NCBI RefSeq assembly: GCF_000264905.1
Contig: NW_006763133.1
Location: forward strand, 431,721 to 495,720
From: Stereum hirsutum FP-91666 SS1
Taxonomy: Eukaryota > Basidiomycota > Agaricomycetes > Russulales > Stereaceae
Direction: 5' to 3'
DNA length: 64,000 bases
The notes beneath the pieces were generated by a model, which made no database searches, had not been told where the DNA came from, and saw only the letters and a list, made by a program, of their open reading frames with translations. Made by a program: the position numbers and the translations under genes. Shown one piece after another: positions 23,157 through 35,393 of this stretch; positions within the stretch are counted from its first letter, which is position 1; each line of letters opens with the position of its first letter.

Positions 23157-24821
23157 CTACCCCCGTTCCAACCTCCCCGCAATTCCCTCGGCCTCACCCC
23201 TCGCCTGGCCCAACTCCGAATCCACCTGCATCTCCTCCGTCTTCGACTCGCCCTCCTCGCCCTCCGCACTCCCCCCACTTCCGCTCGAGCCCGGACTCCC
23301 ATTCACGTTCCCCGTCGCTGCGCTCGCCCTACCCGCCACGGCCTCCGCCTCCGCCTGCGCGAACGTCCTGAATGGGCTCGGAGCAACCAACGGACGATGA
23401 AACCTCGCCCTAAAATCGTTCGGGTCCTGTGCTTGTCCTGCAGCAGATCCTCCGTCTCCCTCTATTCCCGTGACTGCTCCGTTCGTGTTCACGGCTCCAT
23501 TGTTATTCTGTTGCTGTTGAGCTTGGTGTTGATGAGCCTGGAACTGAGCGGCGGCGGCGGCAGCTGCGGCCGCCGCTGCAGCGTTCGGATCTGAAATGTC
23601 GACGGGCTGGTGGGGGTGAGGTGGGGTGGGATAGGATGAGGAGGGGTCAGAAGGGTGGGGAGGCTGCGGTGGAGGGTGAGAAGGATTTGAGGCGGCATGG
23701 GCGGCATAATGCATTCGACGCTGGATAATGGCAAGGTATGAGATCATATTGAACATCGGTACGAATGTAAACGAAATCAACAAGCTTCGGGCCACAAAAA
23801 AGGATAACGCGCCGCCACACGACAATGAACTATAAGATTTTAAGAATGAACTCACGTTATGATCCCACTGATCCCACGCCTGAGCGATGATCGGCTCCAA
23901 ACTCGCCAGCTCGTCGTTCGTCATCTGGAGCGTCCTCAGCAAATGCGCCTTCAACAACGGCGCACAGCTAAAACTCAACAACAACGTGCTCGCGAACGTT
24001 TGCCCGCCCAATTGTCCCGGTCCACCCGGAAATGGTGGCTCCTGCGGCATACCAGGACTGGAATGTCCAGGCGCACCTGGAGGAGGATGTTGTCCGAGCT
24101 CATGCGGGGGTGGCGGTGGCCCAAGGTGGTGAACAGCGTGGGCATGGGCTTGAGCGACGGCCTGAGCTTGAGCATGAGCGTAGGCGTCGGCTGCGGCGCG
24201 ATATTGGTCGTCCATGCCTTGTACGAGCTCGTTCCCCATATCAAGACCCAACTCACGCAACTTCCTCTGTTTGACTAAAGCCCGATGTTTCCTTTGCCTC
24301 TCCCTTGCCGCCGTCCTGACCCTGTCTCGTCTCGCGACCTCCTCCGGAGACATTATATACTCGTCGTTGGAGCTCGTCTGCACGGATGTCGTCTGTACTT
24401 CCGGTCGAGATATTTGTACCGGAATCGCATCGATATGGGAAGCTTCAGGGGGTGGCGGTGGGGGAGGAATATGGTGCTGCTGAGACTGTAAGGGAGATAA
24501 CGTCTGCGGTTGTGGTGGTGCAGACACCGACGGTGGTTGTGGTGGTTGTGGTGGCGGCTGTGAGATCTGCTGCTGCTGTTGCTGTTGCTGTTGCTGCAGA
24601 ACGTGCTGCTGCACGGCGGGTGGCATGGACGCGGCGAGCGCGTTCTGGATGTTATTGTTCCTATCGCGCTCCCTCTTACGCCGCTGTCTCTCTGCCGCCT
24701 TTTCGCGCTTGTTACGCTGAGAGGGAGACTCGTTCTCTCGTGAGATACGCTGTTTGCGTGGTGAAGAGGCTGGCATCGATGGGAGGGAGTCGGGAGAAAG
24801 GCCCTGTGAGGTTGGATCCAT
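23157..24821 (-). CDS. Gln/Ala/Pro-rich, probably nuclear protein of unknown function
   Basis: Starts MDPTSQGLSPDSLPSMPA and quickly enters a very basic segment (RNKREKAAERQRRKRERDR) that resembles a nuclear localisation or DNA-contact region. A run of nine Gln and a Pro-rich stretch follow, then a second basic block (RTAARERQRKHRALVKQRK) leading into LRELGLDMGNELVQGMDDQY, then His/Ala-rich sequence. The segment MTNDELASLEPIIAQAWDQW and a likely intron (GTGAGT at about 23857) precede RRMHYAAHAASN, a 12-residue Ala run, and an acidic tail ending in GEAEGIAGRLERG. The two basic blocks suggest bZIP-like or chromatin-associated behaviour, but no leucine heptad is evident. The intron length is a multiple of three and has no stop, so it may be retained. 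Confidence 0.72.
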   Translation of the reverse strand: MDPTSQGLSPDSLPSMPASSPRKQRISRENESPSQRNKREKAAERQRRKRERDRNNNIQNALAASMPPAVQQHVLQQQQQQQQQQISQPPPQPPQPPSVSAPPQPQTLSPLQSQQHHIPPPPPPPEASHIDAIPVQISRPEVQTTSVQTSSNDEYIMSPEEVARRDRVRTAARERQRKHRALVKQRKLRELGLDMGNELVQGMDDQYRAAADAYAHAQAQAVAQAHAHAVHHLGPPPPPHELGQHPPPGAPGHSSPGMPQEPPFPGGPGQLGGQTFASTLLLSFSCAPLLKAHLLRTLQMTNDELASLEPIIAQAWDQWDHNVSSFLKSYSSLSCGGALSFFVARSLLISFTFVPMFNMISYLAIIQRRMHYAAHAASNPSHPPPQPPHPSDPSSSYPTPPHPHQPVDISDPNAAAAAAAAAAAAQFQAHQHQAQQQQNNNGAVNTNGAVTGIEGDGGSAAGQAQDPNDFRARFHRPLVAPSPFRTFAQAEAEAVAGRASAATGNVNGSPGSSGSGGSAEGEEGESKTEEMQVDSELGQARGEAEGIAGRLERG

Positions 24822-25227
24822 TGTCAGTACAGGAGTCCGTTGAAAATCAATATTTCGAGCTTCGAAATTCCTTCGAAATAAGCGAATAACTTGAGAATAA
24901 ACGACAAGAATATATTCTGGTGTGTCGAGCCTATGCGCGCGAACGAGGCGGGCAAAGGAACAAGAAAAGCGAGAGCGAGACGAGCGGCGGGCCTTTCGTA
25001 GGTGACGGGTTGTGACGAAGAGGTGACGGATCGTAACCAAACAGCGTCACACACCGTTTTATACCCTCGTGAGAATGGGGCCACACCGCCGGTTACGCCA
25101 CATAACCTTTGTTCTCGGCTGAACCACTGGTGGAAATAGCAACATTTCATGTACTTTACTTGTATCGGATACTTTCTTCTACTCTAATCTTACTCGCTTA
25201 TACATTCTACGCCGTTCAATCGTACTC
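24822..25227. other. Promoter region of the Gln-rich gene
   Basis: 406 bases between the start of the Gln-rich gene and the stop of ADE12, both minus strand. Nothing recognised beyond AT-rich leader sequence. Confidence 0.45.
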
Positions 25228-27115
<1,888 letters not shown>

Positions 27116-27495
27116 AGTCGCCTATGCACCCAACAACTTCGACTGTATATCTACAGCACCAGCGCAGGTAAAGACCAGATGTTACAATGACTCGTCCTGA
27201 GTGTACTGATTGATGTGTTCTCCGATAGACAAATTCCGAGCCACGGCCGATTTTTAGAGGAGTTGGTACGTCCCAGAAAGGAAGTCCTCCATCAAAGTTC
27301 GTCGGCCGGCACATCTCCGTTCCGCCAGCTCGGTGCGTCGATTTCCTGCTTTCGTCATTGGTCCTTCTTCGTTCCAACTCTCAACTCAACAGCTATAGCT
27401 TCTTACACCGCACACAAAACCCTTGTTACTACAGCCTCCTGCATTCAAACAGCTTGCTATTAGCCTGCATCTCAAGCTGGGCCGTAATATTCGTG
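27116..27495. promoter_or_regulatory. Divergent promoter ADE12/COX16
   Basis: 380 bases between the ATG of ADE12 (minus) and the ATG of COX16 (plus), so both genes must start here. No TATA box stands out. Confidence 0.55.
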
Positions 27496-28111
27496 ATGCC
27501 TACTTTCCCATCCAATCCCGTAAACTCGCCACGCCTGCACAACACGCTCCGAAGGAACCCTCTCCTCTTTGGGATTCCTTTCCTTGTGATCATCGTGGGG
27601 TCCTCGTTTGCGCTGTCAAGTTTTACGCAGACGAGGTATGATTTGCATGACAAGAAAGTTACGCAGGTGCGTTAATCTCTTTCTTTTCGCGGGACTCGAT
27701 CAGTGAGGACAATGCTTCTGGGATGAGAGGAAGACAGTGTGGCGAGGCTGCTGACGATCTTTTGTTCGTTTCGGCTCTGGACGTTGATAATGTAGGTGAG
27801 CAAGCAGCAAGAGCTTGGTTTGGAGAAGGATAAGAAGAAGTTCGACATTCGAGAAGAGTACTATGTGAGATCCTCCTCCCACCAATCTCTCATCTTTCCC
27901 CTACGCCACTACCGTCCTCGCACCACTCCTGCCCTACCACTTTGCCGCCAAGCTACTGACACTCTGCCTTCCTACCTCTTCCATGTCCTTTGCATAGAAA
28001 CTGAGCGCAGCTCAGGACGATGAATGGGAGAACAAGCGCATCCAACGACCGAAGGGTCTCCCGGAATGGGGCGTCCCGCCCACCGAACCTCCCAACCCTC
28101 CGAAACCTTGA
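27496..28111 (+). CDS. COX16: Cytochrome c oxidase assembly protein Cox16
   Basis: Mitochondrial inner-membrane assembly factor for complex IV (Cox1/Cox2 merging). Exons 27496-27666, 27796-27864 and 27998-28111 give 117 residues. Features in order: MPTFPSNPVNSPRLHNTLRR, a single membrane segment (NPLLFGIPFLVIIVGSSFAL), SSFTQTRYDLHDKKVTQV, KQQELGLEKDKKKFDIREEY, and DDEWENKRIQRPKGLPEWG followed by a Pro-rich end. The order and the RPKGLPEWG signature are those of the family. All introns are phase 0. Confidence 0.96.
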
Positions 28112-29618
28112 GGTTTTTGCGCTCATGTTCACCTCTTCTACTGTCTTATCTGCTTGTGCTCTCCAGTCATTATTCCCTGCTTTCGATTCGCCGTTATATG
28201 TTGTACGATAATTAATGCGTTCCCCTGCGACTCATATTTTGGGCTATTGGCAACCACCCCGTACCTGTCAGATCTTCGTCTCAGATGAGCTCGTCTTCTG
28301 ACTCTGATCTTTCCCGTCACCGACCATTAGTTTGGAGTATGCTGCACAGCGGGCAGGAACGATAGTTATCTAGGGCGCAAAGGCCACGGCGACAGTCATA
28401 CATGATCCAAAACCAAAACCCAACAGGACGACACAACCATGCATCGGCAATACACGCGTTCGTCTATCCACCCAGTCATACACGGAAGTCCAAATTCTCC
28501 AGCCACAGTAACGCTACGAAAGTGAAAGGACGATATCATACATTACCTCGGCTCCCGTACCTCTCCCGCCACCGAACACAGAGCGCGACCCCAACTTCCA
28601 AGTAAACCGGTTACTCCACACCAATCAAGCCGCCATCCTCGTCGACACCAAGGTCAAGACAGAGTGAGCAGCGAGACCAGAGGTTTGTCCGACTTCGAGA
28701 AAGGCTTGGGTTACTATGGTAAACACCTTCCAGTGCGTCAGGGTTATGAACGGTCCCCAGAGCCCAGCACCCACGAATCCCAAACCCGGGGTCCTCATCG
28801 ACATCTCGTACTTCTGTGCGAAGGTAAGAAGTTGACGGTGAGGACCAGAGTTCAGTCAGACTCGAGTGTGCGTGTAGACTACACCGTATGTTAGCCTCGG
28901 ATGGTCGGACCATCGTTGGGTATCAGACTGGCTGACCATCGGTGGCTCATCTACACGCACCACCCTCACTTCGAACGAGCGCAGGGACGTGCGAGCTCCA
29001 AAGCCGTGTACATCGTTTATGAAGGATGAACACTGTCGCTGTTGGGCATAGACGAAGCTGCACTCGTTGAGAGGAGAGGGTGTCGAGGTCGTAGGCTGTG
29101 GAGCACGGTTTGAACCGCGCACCACTGCTAGGATGAGGAGAAGGTAAGAGAGTAGGGGAGAGGATAATGAAGTATGGGTGATGATGTGCGAAAGTTTATA
29201 TACCGTAGAGGCGGCGGAGGTGAGACTTCTGGATGATACATTCTGAATCCAGACTGGTGGTTGAAAAAGTGAAGGTTGATCGCGGTTTCAGGATGTGACA
29301 CCGTATGGCCTGAAAGCTTGAAATCACAATTTTACTAGTTTACTAGACAGACGTCGAGAGTGAGGTTCCTGTCAAGTGTATCTTGAAGGAAACAGTGTCA
29401 CCGCCCGCTACTTCAAGTCGGAAATGATCGATGACGAGCGCGTTGTGGCGAAGGCTGAGGGTAGGGTTAGGGTCTATTGTCGCGTCGCGTCGACGCGTCC
29501 AAACGCGTCTCTTCCTTTCACATTTTCACCCGCGCCTATCGTCTGCTATCTCGTTATCCCGCGTTTGCTCGACTTTTCAGCTCGTTCCAGCCGCTGCGAA
29601 TTTACTTACTCTCTGAAT
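28112..29618. other. Mostly intergenic, 1.5 kb
   Basis: Contains the weak minus-strand candidate listed separately and the promoter of the MYND gene (C/T-rich leader just before 29619). Nothing else recognised. Confidence 0.4.
28611..29122 (-). CDS. Possible small gene of unknown function (start not found)
   Basis: A minus-strand frame reads YLLLILAVVRG at about 29150, like the end of a signal peptide, then CSFVYAQQRQCSSFINDVHG and VRVVRVDEPPMVSQSDTQ. A CGTACGG/GTGTAG-type donor near 28886 and a CACAG acceptor near 28835 could join it to VRDVDEDPGFGIRGCWALG and a stop at 28611. A TATATAAA-like element lies at about 29197 on the same strand. However, there is no ATG between that element and the frame, so either the model is wrong or the gene is broken. 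Confidence 0.2.
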
Positions 29619-31235
29619 ATGTCGCGCACACAGTCTCACAAGGTTACGCCCGCAGTGCAAGCTCGTATTTCAGACTGCCAGCTTGTCAACCGCGAAACGA
29701 GCGCGAAGAAGGTCGCAGACTACCGCGACACACTCTTTATCCTTCAAGAAGAACAATTTGAGAAGAAAGGACATCCCGAAGGCTCCCCTTGGCAGGTCTG
29801 GTTCCGCGAAATTTCGCAGTCTCTCCCTCCGCCCCTCGACACATCCGACCCAAACAACGTATCAGGACTATCTGTGTATGACTTCCACGATCCGCAAACG
29901 AGGAATGTTGTGCTCAAGAAGGATGCGGCGTTCCTTCCGAAGAATATTTTCTTCCGCACAGTAGACACGGGGAGATTGTTACCAATGGAGTGTGCGGATT
30001 TCAGGATCGAATGGTATGCACATGAGAGCCATTGGGAGGGCGTCGATGACATGCAGAAGAAGGAGAAAAATGCTCCGAGTTGGGAGGCGTATACGCTCGC
30101 AATCATGGTGGGCATGACTTCTCCGCAAATACATCCTGTATCGTCACTGATTTCTCTCGCTCCCAAACGCGTTTATAGATTCACGAACTCGTCGTCCTTC
30201 GCAATATGCACGATCAAGGAGGTGCAGATATCCCTGTCGTTGTCCTCAACTGGTCAAATCGTACCATAGGCCTCGCCATGGACTACTGGGTGAATATGAG
30301 CAAAGGAATCTGGGCGGACAAGCCCGAAGAACGCGACAAAGAGTGTGAGTGGACGCAGAGTCGGTGTCCTCTTATTCATTCGCCCCTCGATACTGACACT
30401 CTCATGGTGGCATCTTGCGGTATAGTCCAGCACGTCTACGACCACACTAAGGAAGATGGTCTTCCGTGCTTTTACCAGGCTGACCTTCTTGTGCGATCCT
30501 TAATCCACGACGAAGCAGTAGGCTATGTACCTCCTTTCATTGTTTTCCAACAACGAGACACTGCGCACGGTACGCCAACTTGCCTGCTACCCTTTCAAAT
30601 GCTCCGCATGTGATGATCTTTGCTGAATTAATAAATATAATTCTCATAGGAAAATCTCGCATCCTCTTCACTTCTCCTCTCAACACGCCTCCTCGCACCT
30701 TCCTCGCCTCCTTCCCTGTCGGCTGCAACAGCCCCCACTGCAACAACCCCACATGTGCCTCCTTCCTCTTCCACCTCCCCCCCTCCGATCCTCTCTCGAG
30801 ACACGCTTATGCCACCCTCGCGGGCAACACCCCGATGGTCCGCGACCGCAAAAAGACGCAAAAGTGGCTCGGAAGACGCGTAGTATGCAACTTATGGGGC
30901 TGTGAGAGGGGTTATCTATTAGGCGAAGGAGTGGATGGGAAGGGCGAGATAGGTAAAGCGAAGTGGACGAAGGGAGAGGGCGCGGGCGGGATGGAGTGGA
31001 GGATGTTGGGAGGTGGGAATGTGGCGTTGGGCGAGGGGAGCGAGAAGTTGTTGAGATGTCAAAGGTGTAGAGAAGTCGTTTATTGTTGCAAGGAACACCA
31101 GGTGTGTTCCTATTCCCGTTCTATTGTTCTGTGGCTGCTTAATTTATGAAGAAGTCATGCTGATTTTGATGGGGCGTGGACGTGCAGACAAGAGATTGGA
31201 AGTCGCATAAGAAGATTTGTGAGAAACGTCAATAG
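29619..31235 (+). CDS. MYND-type zinc-finger protein
   Basis: Five exons; the start MSRTQSHKVTPAVQARISD at 29619 follows a C/T-rich leader. The N-terminal 300 residues contain no catalytic domain I recognise (FFRTVDTGRLLPMECADFR, VVVLNWSNRTIGLAMDYWV, DGLPCFYQADLLVRSLIHD, GYVPPFIVFQQRDTAHGKS). A Cys-rich patch (CNSPHCNNPTC) and CNLWGC precede the MYND finger RCQRCREVVYCCKEHQ, with TRDWKSHKKICEK after the last intron, and a TAG at 31233-31235. MYND fingers bind Pro-rich partner peptides. There is no SET domain, so a methyltransferase role is not supported. Likely an adaptor in the cytoplasm or nucleus. Confidence 0.87.
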
Positions 31236-32043
31236 GTCCATCAAGCCTTTCCTCGCTACCTTTTTCTCGAGTTTTCGATGGTTCCTACTCTCTACACCCA
31301 CAAGCTCGTTCGTTGTGCCAAAGTATCCTTCGGTTTTGTTTGACTTTAGAGCCCAGATTCTTTCGTTATTCTTTCTTTAATCTGCTCGTCATTTACCATA
31401 TTACTTATTCTTGTATCCGTGACCATTGTTGCTTTTCTATGAAAGACGATATTCTCCCTGTTTCGTATCTATCTCGGGGTGTTCGTTTGATGTTATCCGC
31501 TGGCGGTTCGTTGATACTACCCGAATTAATCAAAGCTCGAAATCCAGGATCGCAGTCGAAGTCCTGTCAGAGACTGATTAATTTCTTTATCGAGCCGTGG
31601 GCCCGTCTACATCTACGTCGGTCAGTGGTTCATGAGCTCATAATTTCATCTGTCAATTTCATACTGGGTGGCAGGACAGAAAAGCAATGCAAGTACAGTA
31701 ACGTGGCGACAAAAGCAAAGGGATACCGAGCTGCACAAGGTGCCACATCGGTGCCGAGGAAATTGAGTCTGCAGGACTCTGCACGCACGGACCATGCAGA
31801 GGCGTGACCTGATCAACAAAGAAATCAACAAAGCCACATGAGCAAACACGCGGGCGGATGATCAGATAACACAGGAAAGCACGCTAAACCGTTTCGTGGA
31901 ACAAAAGCCGCCAGTGTTCCGTGCCGTGGGATTTGCCGGTGTCCAGAATTTAAAGAAGGCACAGACTTTCTCTTGCCCACTTATCCTCCTACCTCACAGT
32001 GACAGTGCTCCCATCCAGAACCCAATACAAAACACCCCACAAA
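31236..32043. other. Intergenic region, 808 bases
   Basis: 3' UTR of the MYND gene (T-rich 31300-31450), then about 500 bases without a conserved frame, ending in the leader of paralogue P1. Confidence 0.45.
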
Positions 32044-33992
32044 CAATGGTGAGTGTGTTTCGATATGACTTACCAGTGCCGGGCCTATATGGAAGATGAA
32101 CTCATGCCGCTTTTGTTCTGTTGTAGCCGTCAAAGCAAACCTCCGCCACACCCCGGCACCCGACAAGACACACTGCTGCGATCGCTCCCGCCCAGGAGGG
32201 AAGGTTGACGCAGAATCGGTTGGTCCAGCCTGCGAGTAGGAGTGGGGACCGGTATGCAGATCGGAAGAGGGTTGTTGTCGGCACTGTTGAGAGCTCGAGG
32301 GTACGCCATCCTCCTATGCTTCATCCTCTGCTCCTCCCCTATGCCCCTCCCTATCAATTACACGTCGATGGGTTTGATCGGGGAACGTCACCGTTGGTGG
32401 TGCCAGCCGGGAATCGGCCGTGGACACTTGGCAGCAGTTATTTCCACCGTCCAGCGTATGTGCTGAGGGCAACGGACTGACATTGCACCCTATCCATCCT
32501 TATTTGTTCATCACTCTCACCATCGATCTCTTTCTTAGGCACCAAAGAAGACAGCACCAACGACGGGTGCGAGTGGCACAAAGGTTACATCATCCAAGGA
32601 ATGGAAGGAGATATTCCCCGGACAACCGATTCCCGTTACTGCAGACAGAGCTTGGACCAAAGTTGCGGATCTTCAGGTACGTCCATGATTTTTCTCTCTC
32701 CCATTTCTTCAGAATATTAATGCCACTGCCACACATCTGTGCAATCTGCAGTCCCTTCGCACGATGGAGGACATACCCATCATCCGCACGCACACCCCCA
32801 TCCGTCCGCTGTTGACGAGCACGAACTTCTCAGTCCGACTATTGGCAGATCTGCCGGAACCCTCCTGGCAAGAGCATTTCAGCAACACCGTTGGGCCGAA
32901 CCAGGAAGCAACCAGTCCAACTGTAGGCCAGTTCTACAATGAATTCGTCACATCCACTCCCATTCCTCAGCGCCGGCCCCTGGTGCAGCATCGAGCTCGA
33001 GATTTCCATATCGGCAATGGGACGACTTTCGGCCGCCCATCGATCTGGGGGCCGGCTGGTCTTGTCGCTCCCTACATGGCACGAAAGCCAATGGTCGCCC
33101 AACCCGAAGCCCGGGCTTACTATTTCGCTGACTTGGAGGCGACGTATCGTGTCGGTGCCAGTCATCCAGTACTTCTGCACTTTGAGGAGGCGAGCACCTC
33201 GTCCGACAGCGCACACTCTGGCGACGAATCGTCGCCTTCCTCCGATGAGATGCAGCTCGCTACACCGCGACCCTTTCGCTTCATCAATGACACACTCGAG
33301 AGAAAGGCAGGAGCGCGACCGACGCAGCACACCAGCATCCACGCCGACATCTCTCAATCGGCCCCAATCGACATCGACGCGACGGTCAGCAGATTGATGA
33401 ACGACCCAGCTGTCTGTGCTACACAGGCAACAGATAAGAAAGATACAACGCGCACGACGGAGCTCGCCGAGATGACGGAACGGAGACTCCAGGTCAGTTC
33501 GCATGTGTAACCTCATCATCTGCACCCTGATTGAAACACTGACAACCTCTCGTCATTTATGAAACACCAGACACAACCCTTGGGAAGTGGCACCCCGACA
33601 CGCCCACCTTTTGTAGGGCTTTACCACCTGAAGATGGCGACTCAGCGCCGTCGCCTTGCCCACCTCGCTCTCGCATCGTCATCATCGGAGGAAAAGAGGA
33701 AGATTTGAAGGTGCCGGAAGCGCAGGCCATGTCGGAAATCGAGGCGTACGTGGTGGAGGAGACGAGGCTCGCGAACGTGGAGCATCCATGGCCAAAGGTG
33801 GTGTCGTACATGGTGGATATGCAGTGGATAGAGGATATTGTAGACGTCGCGGAGGCCTTTGGGGACGATTTCGTGGAGCCGTACGTGCCGATTTTTATCG
33901 GGAGTGAATACCTTCCCGTTTCTGCGAGATTCGCGGCATGGTGGGTCAACAGGGGATGGGGGAAAAGGTTCGACGTGATCGGAGTGATTTAG
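32044..33992 (+). CDS. Paralogue P1 of an undescribed Pro/Thr-rich family, with apparent frameshift
   Basis: No known domain. Exon 1 is the bare ATG (32044-32046), followed by GTGAGT; exon 2 (32127-32300) starts PSKQTSATPRHPTRHTAA; exon 3 (32539-32676) has APKKTAPTTGASGTKV and WKEIFPGQPIPV; exon 4 (32752-33492) runs from SLRTMEDIPIIR to the signature SDEMQLATPRPFRFINDT and to TTRTTELAEMTERRLQ. The phase-0 intron 33493-33570 leads to an exon reading FVGLYHLKMATQRR, homologous to P3 (RGFYDLLKMAIQPR). That frame stops at about 33707, while the adjoining frame carries the conserved end (EEDLKVPEAQAMSEIEAYVV then MVDMQWIEDIVDVAEAFGDD) to 33992. So one base is missing between about 33625 and 33700, by mutation or assembly error. 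Function unknown. Confidence 0.6.
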
Positions 33993-34044
33993 ATGTTCGG
34001 GGAGAAACAGCTTACGAACGATGGACCGCGGGTGCGATATGTCT

Positions 34045-34482
34045 GTACGTTAGGTGTGGTGGCTTTTTCGTGGGGCCAAGTGCATATATCGACAGCGTAA
34101 TTGGTGTGGCCTAAAAGTGGTTGTTTTCGTTTATGGTTTGGATACGTACTATGGTTTGGATACGTACGTACGAGCATTACGTACCTCTTTTTGTTTCTTT
34201 GTGTTGTGTCTCCTATCCGTTCGCCCGGGTTTATTAATATTGATCGTTACAACGCTCTCCTCGTATGCATGTCGGGGAGGAATCGCCTGTATTTCGCCAA
34301 GTCGTATTTGTTTGGTTGTCTGTCTGTCCACCGATAGTATCATCCACCGTGTCTGTGTCTTTAAAAAACAAATCTCAGCTCTCATTCAGCTTGATCAACA
34401 AGGATCTGATAATCCACATACCTGTCCAAGCGAACTACCCCATTACACAGTCGATGCCTCCGGCTCTCCTGAATAAGCGATG
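34045..34482 (+). repeat. Conserved 3' flank of P1, homologous to the P3 and P2 flanks
   Basis: Non-coding DNA downstream of P1 that aligns with 61125-61540 (reverse strand) beyond P3 over its whole length, and in its last part with 56281-56400 beyond P2. The best core is ACCTGTCCAAGCGAACTACC at 34420-34439. Frames are not preserved across the alignment, so it is probably an inherited 3' UTR and not coding. Confidence 0.75.
34132..34167 (+). repeat. 18-base perfect tandem duplication
   Basis: TATGGTTTGGATACGTAC occurs at 34132-34149 and again at 34150-34167, inside the P1 3' flank. TACGTAC motifs recur in the P3 flank too. Confidence 0.9.
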
Positions 34483-35393
34483 GTATTGTCCCCGTGGTTT
34501 GACGCAAAGTCCAGTACAAGGTATCGTCACAGAAAGGAAAGGAAGGAGCCAGCCTTCATACAAGACTGAGAAAGGCCTAAGATTGGTGAACAAGGGCAAA
34601 GGGTAACCGGCAAATCCCGTCCTTTATTCTGCGAGATTCTGTGTCGACGTCCTCCCTCGTCCTCCCCATCACCGTTGCATGTCTCTATGTACACATGTAA
34701 AGCTGACAGGGACTACTTTCAGGGGCCAACGCCGAACGGTTTCGCCAAAGTCTCGCCTGGCCAAAGTCTCGTTTGTCAATGTCTAGAACTGTTAGGCGCC
34801 GCTTTGCTTCGAAGCTAGTAACTGGAAAGTTGGAAGACGTTTGCAGCTGTTCTACTTGATAGCTAGAGCATTGAGACGGCACGATCTCTGGCGTGTAGGT
34901 GCTGATGTATGTGCTGATGCAAACCATCACCGCGAAAGTTCTATAGGCGCCCCTCGGAGGTCGCTTTGCGCCGTCTTCACTTTACAAAACTGGCCCAAAA
35001 CTAGGCATGCTCGACTAGCCCGATGTGTCTAAGAGGGCTGCCATGCTGTCCACGCCTGTTCTGTTGCCTCAGGCTATGCACAATAATACCGCGACTGCAC
35101 CAGCGGCCTTCGTCAGTGCTATATCTAGTCTAATCGGCAGTTGTACGCCCCATCTAGACTAGTCAGCGAGCGCCTTTGCACTCGTATAAAGCAGAGTGTG
35201 TCACCTCTGTAAGGTCTACTAGCAATCTTCCGCACTATTCGTTCTCCACTACTGCTGCCTCTAGGCTTCTTCTTGATATCAACCGTTTTCATCGTCTCGG
35301 AAGGATATCCGCTTCATCATTCGTGCAAGTGAGGAAGACTGTCCCTGCTATGAACGTGTGGACCTTCTAACGCTACGTCATTTTCAGTCACCC
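34483..35393. other. Intergenic and 5' leader of the WD40 gene
   Basis: 911 bases. Near 35334 a GTGAGG donor and at 35386 a TTTTCAG acceptor with a CTAAC branch site suggest a leader intron just before the ATG at 35394. Nothing else recognised. Confidence 0.45.

Noticed and set aside
23859..24889. Several long plus-strand frames rich in Arg, Val and Gly
   Set aside because: They are antisense to the Gln/Ala/Pro-rich gene, whose repeats create stop-free complementary frames.
34054..34476. A 140-codon frame in the P1 3' flank that resembles a frame in the P3 flank (61132-61485)
   Set aside because: The resemblance comes from DNA homology: the best match changes frame along the alignment, so it is not conserved as protein.
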